DNA from: an uncultured Porphyromonadaceae bacterium
GTDB lineage: Bacteria; Bacteroidota; Bacteroidia; Bacteroidales; Muribaculaceae
Length of the DNA stretch: 64,000 bases
Direction of reading: 5' to 3'
Assembly (NCBI GenBank): GCA_905198125.1
Contig: CAJKBH010000013.1
Coordinates: forward strand, 14,627 to 78,626
The position numbers were made by a program, and so were the translations under genes. This document shows, in pieces, positions 17,597 to 27,778 of the stretch. Position 1 is the first letter of the stretch, and each line of letters begins with the position of its first letter. The notes below the pieces were generated by a model. That model was given only the letters and a program-made list of their open reading frames with translations, did no database searches and was not told where the DNA came from.

Positions 17597-20500
17597 ATGA
17601 ACGTACGGATGTTGCTTATAGGGCTTGGATTGACAGCCGCCACCGGCGTAGTCAGCGCAGCCGATTCTCCATTATGGTTAAGAAATTCATCTATATCTCC
17701 TGACGGGAAACAGATAGCGTTTACCTACAAGGGTGATATTTTCGTAGTCCCCGTCAGTGGTGGCCGAGCCGTTCAGCTGACCACGAACCAGGCATACGAC
17801 ACCAATCCTATGTGGAGTCCCGACGGCAAGGAGATAGCATTCCAAAGCACCCGCACCACCGGCGGTTACGACATATATGTTATTCCTGCCGAGGGAGGAA
17901 CATCCCGGCGCATCACTACGGCAAGCGCCTCCGAATCGCTGAGAGCATGGATGAACGACAGCACGTTGCTGTTCTCCTCACGCCAGATCGGTTCGCCCGT
18001 CACTGTGATAAATCCGGCCGTCAACCAGCTGTACACCGTAAATGCAAAGCATCCGGGACGTCCGAAGCTTTATGCCAACATAAACGCTATGTCCGCGGAC
18101 TTTGACCGTAACGGCAAAATGGTATACGAGGACAAGAAAGGCTATGAGAACGACTTCCGCAAGCATGAGCGTTCGTCGGGCACCAACGATATATGGATCA
18201 AGGATGGCGCGAAATACACCAAGCTGACCGATTTCAACGGCCACGACAAGAATCCTAATTGGACTGCAAGCGGTGACATAGTCTATGTCAGCGAGCAGGA
18301 CGGAACGCTGAACGTATGGAGCATGAAGGGTGACGGTTCGGGCAAGACGCAGCTCACACGGTTCACCGAACATCCTGTACGTTCGTTGTCTGTCGCCGAC
18401 AACGGCACAATGGCTTTCAGCTGGAACGGTGAGCTGTATACGCTTGTTCCAGGTGCGGAGCCTCGGAAAGTAAACGTCCAGATCATAAGCGATGACTATA
18501 ATGCGGATCATCAGAAGCGCCTTCTGACCTCCGGAGCAACATACGGTACTCTGTCGCCCGATGGCGAGGAGGTTGCATTCGTTGTGCGTGGTGATGTCTA
18601 CGTCACATCGGTAAAATACAAGACTACCCGCCAGATAACCGATACTCCGGGACAGGAACGATATGTCAGCTGGAGTCCTGACGGCAAGTCGCTTGTTTAC
18701 GACGGCGAGCGCGATGGACAATGGAAACTGTATATAGCCAAGAACGAGGATTCTGCTTCCAAGGGATTCGCATATTCCAAGAAGGTAAGCGAGACTCAGC
18801 TTTACGCCCCTGCCGACGGCAAACCTGCACAGCAACCCTCATATAGCCCGGATGGCAAAAAGATAGCATTCCTCGAAGACCGTCAGGAAATCCGGGTGAT
18901 TGACCCCAAGACCAAAGCCGTGCATACTGCTTTGGACCGCAAGTATAATTACAGCTACAGTGACGGCGATGTAGAGTTTTCATGGTCACCTGACAGCAAT
19001 TGGCTACTTACCAGCTATATCGGCATCGGAGGCTGGAACAATACGGATGTTGCACTTTTGAAAGAAGATGGATCCGAGGTAGTGGATCTGACTGAAAGCG
19101 GATACAGCGACGCCAACTCGCGCTGGGCCATGAAGGGTCGTGCCATCTGCTACGAGACAGGTCGTTACGGTATGAAAAGCCACGGCAGCTGGGGTAATCA
19201 ATGGGATGTTGTCATCATGATGCTCAACGGGGATGCCTGGGACGAGTTTAACCGCACCGAGGAGGAAGCGGAACTCGACAAGGACCAGGAGAAAGAGAAG
19301 AAGGATGACGCCGATTCCAAAGACAAGAAAGACAAGAAAGGGAAGAAGGATAAAAAGGATAAAAAAGACAAGAAGGACAAGGACAGCGTCAAGCCATTGG
19401 AATTCGATCTTGAGAACCGCGCATACCGCACCAAGCGCCTGACAGGTCTGTCCGGTGCATTAGGCGACTATTGGCTGTCAGAGGATGGAGCTAAGCTATA
19501 TTACACTATGCGCAACGCCGATGGCAAGACCAATCTTATGGAACGCGACGTACGCGAAGGGGAGACCAAGATATTGGTTCCCGGCATTTCCGGAGGGATC
19601 GAGGCCGATAAGAAAGGAGAAAAGTTGCTGATGGTGTCACGCAAGGGTATGTACCTCGTAAAACTCAGTGACGGCTCGAAAGAGGAAATAGAATTTGAGG
19701 CGCCCTACAACAACACTCCATCCAAGGAACGTGAATATATCTATCGTCACATGCTCAGCCAGGTCAACGACAAATTCTATGACAAAAATCTGCACGGCGT
19801 CGACTGGAAGAAATACGGCGAGGCGTATGCACGTTTCCTCCCGCATATCAACAACAATTACGACTTCGCCGACCTTCTGAGCGAAATTCTCGGAGAACTG
19901 AACGCCAGTCATACCGGCGGTTCCTACCGCCCGTCCGGAGCCAAGTGGGACACAGGTAATCTCGGCGCATATTTCGATGATAATTACGACGGCGCCGGCC
20001 TCAGGATTAACGAGGTGCTGAAACGTGGCCCGTTATCGGCCAAGAAATATAACGTGAAGCCCGGTGACGTCATTACCGCCATCGACGGCGTGACAATAGA
20101 ACCGGGAGCCGATTATTTCCCGTTGCTGGAAGGCAAGGCAGACCGCAACGTGATGCTCTCCATGAAGCGTGTAAACGGCAAGAACGACACAATCATGGTT
20201 AAGCCGGTGGATTATATCCGCGACCTGCAGTACGAGCGCTGGGTGGAACGCAACGAACACATCGTGGACTCAGTGTCCGGAGGCCGCATAGGATACGTAC
20301 ATATCGAAGGTATGGATTCCGAGTCGTTCAGCAACGTATACAGCAAACTGTTAGGCAAATACCGTAACCGTGAGGCCGTAGTGGTGGACACCCGCTGGAA
20401 CGGCGGCGGCTGGCTGCACAACGACGTCGCGCTACTTCTGAGCGGCAAAAAATATGTTGACTATTCTCCGCGCGGCCAATATGTAGGTTCCGATCCGTTC

Positions 20501-20839
20501 TCACAATGGACCAAGCAGTCGGTCATGCTGGTTAACGAATCCAATTATTCGGATGCCCACGGCACACCCTACACTTATCAGACACTTAAGATCGGAGACA
20601 TCGTAGGTGCTCCCATTCCCGGCACAATGACCGCCGTATGGTGGGAAACTCAGGTAGATCCGACCATCGTGTTCGGTATTCCGCAGGTTACTTCGCTCGA
20701 CATCAACGGAAAGCCTCTGGAGAATAAGCAGCTCAATCCCGAAGTGATTATTTACAACAATCCCGGTGATGTGGAGCGCGGACACGATGCACAGCTGGAA
20801 GGGGCAGTCCGCCATCTGCTTGACAAACTGAAGAAGTAA
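17597..20839 (+). CDS. Secreted Tricorn-type S41 peptidase
   Basis: 1080 residues with a signal peptide ending at VVSAADS. WD40/PD40-like beta-propeller repeats with SPDGK(Q/E/K)IAF motifs run over about residues 28-520. A striking Lys/Asp-rich insert covers about residues 553-597, with repeated KDKK units. A second propeller-like part follows, then a PDZ-type domain (about 790-860; KPGDVITAIDGVTIEPG) and the S41 protease domain. The nucleophile is probably Ser985 in ESNYSDAHG. Tricorn homologues degrade peptides; the family is known from archaeal cytosol, but in Bacteroidetes the copies carry signal peptides. It is probably co-transcribed with the TonB receptor 27 bases upstream. Confidence 0.9.
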   Translation: MNVRMLLIGLGLTAATGVVSAADSPLWLRNSSISPDGKQIAFTYKGDIFVVPVSGGRAVQLTTNQAYDTNPMWSPDGKEIAFQSTRTTGGYDIYVIPAEGGTSRRITTASASESLRAWMNDSTLLFSSRQIGSPVTVINPAVNQLYTVNAKHPGRPKLYANINAMSADFDRNGKMVYEDKKGYENDFRKHERSSGTNDIWIKDGAKYTKLTDFNGHDKNPNWTASGDIVYVSEQDGTLNVWSMKGDGSGKTQLTRFTEHPVRSLSVADNGTMAFSWNGELYTLVPGAEPRKVNVQIISDDYNADHQKRLLTSGATYGTLSPDGEEVAFVVRGDVYVTSVKYKTTRQITDTPGQERYVSWSPDGKSLVYDGERDGQWKLYIAKNEDSASKGFAYSKKVSETQLYAPADGKPAQQPSYSPDGKKIAFLEDRQEIRVIDPKTKAVHTALDRKYNYSYSDGDVEFSWSPDSNWLLTSYIGIGGWNNTDVALLKEDGSEVVDLTESGYSDANSRWAMKGRAICYETGRYGMKSHGSWGNQWDVVIMMLNGDAWDEFNRTEEEAELDKDQEKEKKDDADSKDKKDKKGKKDKKDKKDKKDKDSVKPLEFDLENRAYRTKRLTGLSGALGDYWLSEDGAKLYYTMRNADGKTNLMERDVREGETKILVPGISGGIEADKKGEKLLMVSRKGMYLVKLSDGSKEEIEFEAPYNNTPSKEREYIYRHMLSQVNDKFYDKNLHGVDWKKYGEAYARFLPHINNNYDFADLLSEILGELNASHTGGSYRPSGAKWDTGNLGAYFDDNYDGAGLRINEVLKRGPLSAKKYNVKPGDVITAIDGVTIEPGADYFPLLEGKADRNVMLSMKRVNGKNDTIMVKPVDYIRDLQYERWVERNEHIVDSVSGGRIGYVHIEGMDSESFSNVYSKLLGKYRNREAVVVDTRWNGGGWLHNDVALLLSGKKYVDYSPRGQYVGSDPFSQWTKQSVMLVNESNYSDAHGTPYTYQTLKIGDIVGAPIPGTMTAVWWETQVDPTIVFGIPQVTSLDINGKPLENKQLNPEVIIYNNPGDVERGHDAQLEGAVRHLLDKLKK

Positions 20840-20879
20840 CGTTTAAGTCTGTAGGCTGAAACGACATGTAACCATTGAA

Positions 20880-22862
20880 ATGGAAGCAGACGAAATAAAG
20901 ACAATCCGTGCTGACCGGCGTGTGCTGGAACTGCTGTCGCAGACTTTCGGCACCATATCTGCAGCCGCTACCGAGATAATTAATCTCGAGGCGATACTGA
21001 ACCTGCCTAAAGGAACGGAGCATTTCGTGGCAGACCTGCATGGTGAGTACGATGCGTTCAATCATCTGCTGAAGAATGGTTCCGGCAACATCAAGCGAAA
21101 GGTGAACGACCTGTTCGGCACCATCATGAGCCAGGAAGAAATCAGACAGCTCTGCTCGCTGATATACTATCCGGAACAGAAGTTAGCGTACATCCATTCT
21201 TCGGGTAAGGATATGACCAATTTCTATGAGATCACGTTGCATCAGCTTGTCAAAGTTCTGCAACTTGTTTCATCGAAATATACAAGGTCAAAGGTGCGCA
21301 AGAGCCTGCCGCTTGAATTCGCCTACATCATCGAGGAGCTTCTGCATGAGGCTCCATCCACGGCCAACAAGCAGCATTACTACGCCCGCATCATAGAGAC
21401 AATCATCCTGACCGGACAGGCCGAGGATTTCATTACGGCGATATGTAATGTAATCCAGAAACTCTCGATAGACCAACTGCACATCTTAGGCGATATATTC
21501 GACCGCGGTCAAGGGGCGCACCAGATTCTTGATAAACTTAACACTTATCAGAATTTCGACATGCAGTGGGGCAACCACGATGCCTTGTGGATGGGTGCCG
21601 CAGCCGGGAACAAAGCCTGCATTGCCAATGTACTCAGAATCTCGTTGCGTTACGACAATCTGACTACGCTTGAGGATGGATACGGCATCAATCTCGTGCC
21701 ATTGGCATCGTTCGCACTGGAAACATACGCCGATGACCGTTGTGACCTCTTTATGCCATGTCTGGCGGATGAAAGCGACTTCTCGGAAAAGCATAAAAAC
21801 CTGATCGCCAAGATGCACAAGGCCATCACGGTTATCCAGTTCAAGCTTGAGGGGCAGCTGGTGGCCAAATATCCGGAATGGGGCATGACCGACCGCCGAT
21901 TGCTGCATACCATCGACTATGAGAATCAGACCGTAGAAGTGGAGGGCAAACGATACCATATCGAGGACATCAATTTTCCCACTGTCAACAGAGAGGATCC
22001 GTACGCGTTGTCGGATGAGGAAACTGAATTGATGGACATGCTGCAGCATTCGTTCTTTGTCAGCGACAAGCTCCGGAGACACATAGATATTCTTCTGTCG
22101 CACGGATGTCTATATAATATCTGCAACTCCAATCTGATGTATCACGCTTCCGTGCCGTTGAACGAAGACGGTTCGCTGAAACAGGTGCTGATAGGCGACA
22201 GGAAATTCGCAGGCAAGGAGCTGATGCACAACATCGGAATGCTGATGCGCGAGGCTTTCAACACCGACATCCCGGAACGTGCTCGCGAATATGCCGTAGA
22301 TTACTATACCTACGTATGGTGTGGTCCGGATTCTCCGCTGTTCGACAAGTCTAAAATGGCCACGTTCGAACGCTATCTAATCAAGGATTCGGAGTCGCAC
22401 AAGGAGCGCAAGGGATGGTATTATCAATATCGCAACGACGAAGCCACATGCGATATGATTTTAGATGCTTTTGGCGTAACCGGAAAGCATCGCCACATCA
22501 TTAACGGACACGTGCCTGTACGAGCCATAGATGGCGAGAATCCCATCAAGGCCAACGGCAAACTGATGGTGATAGACGGAGGTCTCTCGAAGGCTTATCG
22601 CAGTACCACAGGGATAGCGGGATATACATTGGTGTTTCACAGCCGTGGATTCGACCTGGTGCAGCATGAGCCATTCTCGTCACCAGAGGAGGCGATACGC
22701 AAGGGATCCGACATCATATCCAGCACGACTCTTGTCGAACTCAGCACTCAGCGCCTGTACGTAAAGGACACTGATAAAGGAAAGGAATTAAAGGCGCAGG
22801 CCGATGAACTCCGCGAGCTGTTGTACTCATATCGCCATGGCCTCCTGAAGGAACACAAGTAA
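20880..22862 (+). CDS. fbp: Fructose-1,6-bisphosphatase, class III
   Basis: 660 residues, a normal length for class III FBPase. Metallophosphoesterase motifs are present: VADLHGEYDAF near residue 50, GDIFDRGQGAH near 204-214, and WGNHDALW near 230. A later INGHVPVRAIDGENP and LMVIDGGLSKAY complete the metal site. The cytoplasmic enzyme removes the 1-phosphate of fructose 1,6-bisphosphate in gluconeogenesis and uses Mn2+ in Bacillus. It sits 40 bases after the protease gene in the same direction and ends before a strong bidirectional terminator. Confidence 0.96.
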   Translation: MEADEIKTIRADRRVLELLSQTFGTISAAATEIINLEAILNLPKGTEHFVADLHGEYDAFNHLLKNGSGNIKRKVNDLFGTIMSQEEIRQLCSLIYYPEQKLAYIHSSGKDMTNFYEITLHQLVKVLQLVSSKYTRSKVRKSLPLEFAYIIEELLHEAPSTANKQHYYARIIETIILTGQAEDFITAICNVIQKLSIDQLHILGDIFDRGQGAHQILDKLNTYQNFDMQWGNHDALWMGAAAGNKACIANVLRISLRYDNLTTLEDGYGINLVPLASFALETYADDRCDLFMPCLADESDFSEKHKNLIAKMHKAITVIQFKLEGQLVAKYPEWGMTDRRLLHTIDYENQTVEVEGKRYHIEDINFPTVNREDPYALSDEETELMDMLQHSFFVSDKLRRHIDILLSHGCLYNICNSNLMYHASVPLNEDGSLKQVLIGDRKFAGKELMHNIGMLMREAFNTDIPERAREYAVDYYTYVWCGPDSPLFDKSKMATFERYLIKDSESHKERKGWYYQYRNDEATCDMILDAFGVTGKHRHIINGHVPVRAIDGENPIKANGKLMVIDGGLSKAYRSTTGIAGYTLVFHSRGFDLVQHEPFSSPEEAIRKGSDIISSTTLVELSTQRLYVKDTDKGKELKAQADELRELLYSYRHGLLKEHK

Positions 22863-22888
22863 CTCTATATTATTAAGTCATAAGCAGA

Positions 22889-22924
22889 AAGCCCACCTCG
22901 CAAGAAAGCGGGATGGGCTTTTGA
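22889..22924. terminator. Bidirectional terminator between fbp and the GH51 gene
   Basis: Near-perfect 13-base stem AAGCCCACCTCGC / GCGGGATGGGCTT around an AAGAAA loop, flanked by A and T runs. Both neighbours converge on it. Confidence 0.75.
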
Positions 22925-22941
22925 TATAAAAGTTAGTGGGA

Positions 22942-24912
22942 TCAGCGGGTAAATCGGTAAACCGTCATGGAACGGGCCGGGAGGGTTGTGCTCCAGTTTG
23001 TCGTCACGTTTACGGATTCCTTTGTGGTCACAGGCTTAACCATGTCAGGATTGTCGAGAGTATTCTCGGCATCATCGGGAGCCGTGAGGCGGGTCATGGT
23101 CAGGCCCGTAAGCGGAGCCTTTGCCTTGATTCCCTTGAAGTCGATGGTGAAAGGCTGTGCTGTTTCTCCGGTATTGGCGACTTTCACGATAATGTCATTG
23201 CCTTCCGAAACGGCCGATGCGAAAAGTCCGTTCTGTCCTTCGAGACCGGCCACAGGCTTCTTGTCCATTGTCAGCGGAAGCACACGGTCTCCACGGTTAA
23301 GGCTATACATCTGCTGGACATAATAGCTGGCCGTCTTCATGCTGCGGCTGTTGTCGAACCAAATCATGTCGGGACGCCATTGCCATCCCTCCACATGTGC
23401 GAACAGAGGAGCGTATGTGGCCATCTCCACCACGTCGGCATTGCGCTCAAGGCCGGTCATGAACGCGCCTTCCAGCAGGGCAGGATAGAAGTGGTTGTAC
23501 TTCTTTCCCTTGATATGGCAGGCATATTCGCCGGCAAAGACTTTGGTGCCTTTGCGCGGATATTTGTCATAACGCGTGCCCTGTGACAGGAACCATTCGC
23601 CGGGACGATAGAAATGCTCGTCAACCAGATCTGCCTTTAGTCTGCGCATCTCCGGCCACAGGTAATCGAACTTATCACCCTCTGAGTCGGGACCCGACGA
23701 ACCGATTATCTTGATTTCCGGATGCTTCTCCTTCAACACCTTCAGGAACGGTTCAAGACGGGCAACATATTCCGGACCCCACTGCTCGTTGCCGATGGCC
23801 ATATACTTAAGATTGAATGGTGCGGGGTGTCCCATGTCCGCACGAAGTTTGCCCCACTTCGTATTGGTGTCGCCGTTGGCGAACTCTATCAGATCCAGAG
23901 CGTCGTCGATGTATGGTTGCAGCGAATCCAGAGGAATGGTCTGATCCTGATGCCAGTTCTGATACTGGCAAACGAGGCCCACGTTCAACACGGGCAACGG
24001 CTCGGCTCCGATATCCTCCGACAGCTGGAAATATTCGTAGAATCCCAGACCTCCGGACTGATAATAGTCAGAAGCCAGGCGGTTGGGGAATGTGTACAGC
24101 CAACGGTTCAGATTGGTGGGTCTATTCTCGACGGGGCCGACGGTGTTTTTCCACTGATAGCGGTCAGGCACCTCTGTACCTTCGACAATACATCCGCCGG
24201 GGAAACGGAAAATGCCGGGCTTCAGGTCAGCCAACGCCTGCGCAAGATCCTGACGGAGTCCCCCCACGCGTCCTTTCCACGTATTGGCCGGGAACATAGA
24301 CACATGCTCCACATCTATCGGCTTTTCAGGATGCACCAGGAACAGTCGCAGCACACCTTTGTCACAACCCTTGGTCGGTTTTAGTTCCGCCGTATACTTA
24401 GTCCAGTCCGGACTCGTCACCTCGACCGTATGGGAGGCGTACACCATACTGTTGTCCATCGACGCCGGATTGCACAGTTCCACACGAACCTTTCCCGCGC
24501 CTTCCGGAGCCCTCATATATACCGAGAACTTATAGACCGAGTCCTTTTTGAATGTAACGCCGAAGAAACCCTGGTTCTCAAGGCCGGAATGCTTGTCGTT
24601 ATGCCCCGAAGGCATAAGGCGCACGTAATGCGGATTGCGTTCGAACGGGCCGCCTTCCTCCTTGACCTCGACCGTTCCGAACGGTGTCCAACCGGTCAGA
24701 GCATACGGAAATTCGAAGGATCGGTTCTTCACCATCTCGGCATAGAGTCCTCCATCCGCCGCATAGTTGATGTCTTCGAAGAAGATGCCGTACATTGTAG
24801 GCTGCACCCTGGCCCCGGGCTTGTCGGCCTGCAACACTACGGTATTGTCAGCAATCGCCGTAGCACTTGCCACAGCGATTGTCATTGCTGATAATAATAT
24901 TGTTTTTTTCAT
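22942..24912 (-). CDS. Secreted alpha-L-arabinofuranosidase, GH51, with carbohydrate-binding-like insert
   Basis: 656 residues from MKKTILLSAMTIAVASATAIA, a signal peptide; an upstream in-frame extension runs through the GH35 gene and is rejected. QPTMYGIFFEDINYAADGGLYAEMV marks the GH51 start. A beta-sandwich carbohydrate-binding-like region covers about residues 60-200. The catalytic TIM barrel has the likely acid/base Glu376 in AIGNEQWG and nucleophile Glu462 in VFAGEYAC. A C-terminal beta domain follows. It removes arabinofuranosyl residues from arabinans, arabinoxylans or arabinogalactans. The start overlaps the GH35 stop (ATGA), so the two are coupled. Confidence 0.9.
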   Translation of the reverse strand: MKKTILLSAMTIAVASATAIADNTVVLQADKPGARVQPTMYGIFFEDINYAADGGLYAEMVKNRSFEFPYALTGWTPFGTVEVKEEGGPFERNPHYVRLMPSGHNDKHSGLENQGFFGVTFKKDSVYKFSVYMRAPEGAGKVRVELCNPASMDNSMVYASHTVEVTSPDWTKYTAELKPTKGCDKGVLRLFLVHPEKPIDVEHVSMFPANTWKGRVGGLRQDLAQALADLKPGIFRFPGGCIVEGTEVPDRYQWKNTVGPVENRPTNLNRWLYTFPNRLASDYYQSGGLGFYEYFQLSEDIGAEPLPVLNVGLVCQYQNWHQDQTIPLDSLQPYIDDALDLIEFANGDTNTKWGKLRADMGHPAPFNLKYMAIGNEQWGPEYVARLEPFLKVLKEKHPEIKIIGSSGPDSEGDKFDYLWPEMRRLKADLVDEHFYRPGEWFLSQGTRYDKYPRKGTKVFAGEYACHIKGKKYNHFYPALLEGAFMTGLERNADVVEMATYAPLFAHVEGWQWRPDMIWFDNSRSMKTASYYVQQMYSLNRGDRVLPLTMDKKPVAGLEGQNGLFASAVSEGNDIIVKVANTGETAQPFTIDFKGIKAKAPLTGLTMTRLTAPDDAENTLDNPDMVKPVTTKESVNVTTNWSTTLPARSMTVYRFTR

Positions 24913-27257
24913 TTCATGTAAACTTTGACGTTTTTGATGGCTCCGGGTGCGCCCGGCTCCATACGCGGCAGATACTGGATTGCCGATGCATTGACAGGAC
25001 GACCCAGGTCTATTACCACAATATGGGGATAATCGGCTCCGGGCTTGCTCTGCCAATATGTCGATTCCTGAAGGTCGAATATCTTGTCTCCGGTGCGGTT
25101 CACGCCTTCGTTGTCCTCGCTGGATACATAATCGACGGTCCATCCTTCGCGCGGAACACGCTCGCCGTTATTGTCGAGCACATAAAGCTCGGCTATGGCG
25201 GCCTGGGTGCCTTCGTAACCATCTGTCATTTCAAGAATCATATAGCGGCCACGTTTAGGCTGTGCGAAATCAACTTGCTTCCATCCATTTCCTGCAGAGA
25301 ACTGGCCGGTGAACGCCGGAGTCATATCGTCGAGCTTCGGTGCGGTTCCGTTTGCCTTGGCCTTTTTGAACGGCAGTTTGTCGTATATTGGAGTCTTAAG
25401 ACCGGCGGCCGTCAATGCTCGCGGCCCTACCACATCAAATACCACAACTTCGTTTTCACCTTTCTTGAGCCACGGACCCGGCACATAGAGCGTCAGCTGG
25501 GGACCGATTTCCCAGAAGCGGCCGAGAGCGTGACCGTTGATATATACAAGACCCTTGCCGAAGTTCTCCATATTCAGGAACGTATCTCCCGGCTTGTTGA
25601 GCTTAAATGTCGCTTTGTAGACACCGCCAGGGTAACGACCTTCCTCATTCGCATTTACTGATGCTACAGGCTGGAACGTGCGGCTTTCATAGAAACTGAG
25701 CTCGTCTTCCAGATTGTATACCTGCCAGTTCTTGAGGTCGCATGTGAATTCATGGCCGTCTCTGTCCTCGGTCACGGTCACCTTGTCTGTGATACCCTTG
25801 AAATCCTTGATGGCCCGGCCGAAATTGATACGACCCATAGCCTCAACAAGAATATCCAGCACTGCACCCTTCTTGCAGGCGGGAAGCATCAGTTCCTTCT
25901 CGCCAATGCGTCGGTCGAGCTTGCCGATATATTTTCCGTCCACATATACCTGTGCATAGTCGTGCACATCGTTCACAGTCAGCAGGGAACCTTCGGCCAA
26001 AGCAGGAAGTTCCGTACGATACAGTATCGTGCCAAAGCCCTGGTCATATTCTTCCATTGTCTTGATATTGCGGTCTTTCTTTGCCTCAGGCAGATTTGCG
26101 AACAGGGGTGCAACCTGCGTGAAGCTGAATTCCGGAATGGAGATGACAGGAATGGATTTGGGCATCTTTGCCTGTCCTTCGGGAGTGTATTTGGCCAGAG
26201 CCTTGCGCAGGGCCATGTATTTGGGCGTGGGGGCACCCTGTTCGTTTACAGGTGCATCGTAGTCGTAGGAAGTCACGTCGGGAGCGAAGCCCGGGGAGTT
26301 AGCGCCGGCCCAGTGGCCGAAACTTGTGCCTCCGTGAGTCATGTAGAGGCTGAACGAAATGTTTTTACTCAGCATCTCGTCAATACCCTTGATCATATCG
26401 GCGGCAGGACGCGTCTCATGATTGGCTCCCCATTTGTCGAACCATCCGCTCCAGAACTCGGAACACATGAGAGGCGAATCCGGATTCATTTCCTTAATCT
26501 TGGCGAATTGCTGATCGATGTCGGCTCCGGTTCCGAAGTTCATGGTCCAGATAAGATCGTCGAGTCCGTTGTCAAGGAAATTGCTTGACCAATCGCACTG
26601 GAACAACGTAACCTCTTTGCCGAAATTCTTCAGCAGCATGTCGCGGATATTGGCCACATACGGCTTGTTCTTTCCATACGAGCCGTATTCATTCTCCACC
26701 TGCACCATAATGATTGGCCCTCCATTGGCTATCGTCAGGTCTCCGACCTGGTCGGCCACTGCTTTCTGGAACTTGTCGACACGCTCCAGGAAATATGGAT
26801 CGCTGTCGCGAAGCTTGATATCCTTTTTCTTCAGCAGCCACCAGGGCAGGCCGCCCATTTCCCACTCGGCGCATACATACGGACCGGGCCGGAGTATCAC
26901 CTTCATGTCGTTGGCCTGGCACAGCTTGATGAACTCGCGCAGATCGTTCTGTCCCGTGAAATCAAACTGATCCGGCTTTTGTTCATGTGCGTTCCAGAAT
27001 ACATAGAGGCATACGGTGTTCATGCCCAATGCCTTTACCATCTTGATACGATGATCCCAGTATTCCTTGGGGATTCGCGGATAATGCAGCTCCGCTGCCT
27101 TTACTACATAAGGATTACCGTTCAGCAGGAACGTTCCTTTACCTGCCTCGAATTTGCCCTTGACAGGCGAGGCATCGGTAGCTGCAGACATCGTGACAGT
27201 ACCGGCCAAGCTGGCGAGGCACAATGATGTCAGCGCCATCTTTTTCAATAAATTCAT
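24909..27257 (-). CDS. Secreted beta-galactosidase, GH35
   Basis: 782 residues with a signal peptide (ends near VTMSAA). The GH35 barrel starts at FLLNGNPYVVKAAELHYPRIP. The likely acid/base is Glu190 in VENEYGSYG and the nucleophile Glu267 in CSEFWSGW. Jelly-roll domains follow the barrel (GKGLVYINGHALGRFWEIGPQ is the family's late signature). A C-terminal F5/8 type C-like domain (about 655-782) ends the protein. GH35 enzymes remove terminal beta-galactose. Being co-transcribed with the GH51, the pair could act on arabinogalactan-type or pectic side chains (inference). A promoter-like sequence lies about 55-85 bases upstream. Confidence 0.93.
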   Translation of the reverse strand: MNLLKKMALTSLCLASLAGTVTMSAATDASPVKGKFEAGKGTFLLNGNPYVVKAAELHYPRIPKEYWDHRIKMVKALGMNTVCLYVFWNAHEQKPDQFDFTGQNDLREFIKLCQANDMKVILRPGPYVCAEWEMGGLPWWLLKKKDIKLRDSDPYFLERVDKFQKAVADQVGDLTIANGGPIIMVQVENEYGSYGKNKPYVANIRDMLLKNFGKEVTLFQCDWSSNFLDNGLDDLIWTMNFGTGADIDQQFAKIKEMNPDSPLMCSEFWSGWFDKWGANHETRPAADMIKGIDEMLSKNISFSLYMTHGGTSFGHWAGANSPGFAPDVTSYDYDAPVNEQGAPTPKYMALRKALAKYTPEGQAKMPKSIPVISIPEFSFTQVAPLFANLPEAKKDRNIKTMEEYDQGFGTILYRTELPALAEGSLLTVNDVHDYAQVYVDGKYIGKLDRRIGEKELMLPACKKGAVLDILVEAMGRINFGRAIKDFKGITDKVTVTEDRDGHEFTCDLKNWQVYNLEDELSFYESRTFQPVASVNANEEGRYPGGVYKATFKLNKPGDTFLNMENFGKGLVYINGHALGRFWEIGPQLTLYVPGPWLKKGENEVVVFDVVGPRALTAAGLKTPIYDKLPFKKAKANGTAPKLDDMTPAFTGQFSAGNGWKQVDFAQPKRGRYMILEMTDGYEGTQAAIAELYVLDNNGERVPREGWTVDYVSSEDNEGVNRTGDKIFDLQESTYWQSKPGADYPHIVVIDLGRPVNASAIQYLPRMEPGAPGAIKNVKVYMK

Positions 27258-27310
27258 GATATCGATTAGTTGTTAGATATTAGTTTTCGGTTATTTTTGC
27301 CTTTACCTTG

Positions 27311-27341
27311 CAAAAATACAAAAAATCATGCTGTTTGCCAA
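27311..27341 (-). promoter_or_regulatory. Promoter of the GH35-GH51 operon
   Basis: On the minus strand TATTTTTG (plus 27311-27318) matches TAnnTTTG, and TTGG at plus 27338-27341 lies 19 bases upstream as the -33 element. Position is about 55 bases before the GH35 start. Confidence 0.5.
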
Positions 27342-27476
27342 GTCAAAACCGACCCCATGAATATTCTGATGCCATATCCCTCAAAATTGACCGATTTGTC
27401 CCAATCAATGCACAATTGCGACAATCTATTCTTATTCCAACATGACCAATTTATTATTAATTCAAGTTTCTTATAT

Positions 27477-27506
27477 TTTCGTGAAGGAATATTTCGTGAA
27501 GGAATA
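27477..27506. repeat. Perfect 15-base tandem duplication
   Basis: TTTCGTGAAGGAATA at 27477-27491 is repeated at once at 27492-27506 without mismatch. It is non-coding as far as I can see. Confidence 0.85.
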
Positions 27507-27778
27507 TCAAAGAAAGGCAAGTCACAGAACTATTCGGATGCCAGGCATCCGCACAGAATTGATAGAACGGCACAGAACCTTTAATTAGGTCATAAGTCAG
27601 AGTGACTAGGGGCAAAGTTTATCACTTATCACTCATCAATCGTCACTAATTGCTGACTCGGCCAAGACACAAAGCCGTCATTGACGGCAACAGAATTATC
27701 ACAGAAGTAATCTGTGTAAATTCCTGCGCTTGCGCCATTCAGTTCTGTGATATAGGCAAAAATATTACAGACAGCAAC

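Noticed and set aside
24913..25143. N-terminal extension of the GH51 gene
   Set aside because: It reads through the end of the GH35 gene out of frame; a signal peptide starts at 24912 in an ATGA overlap.
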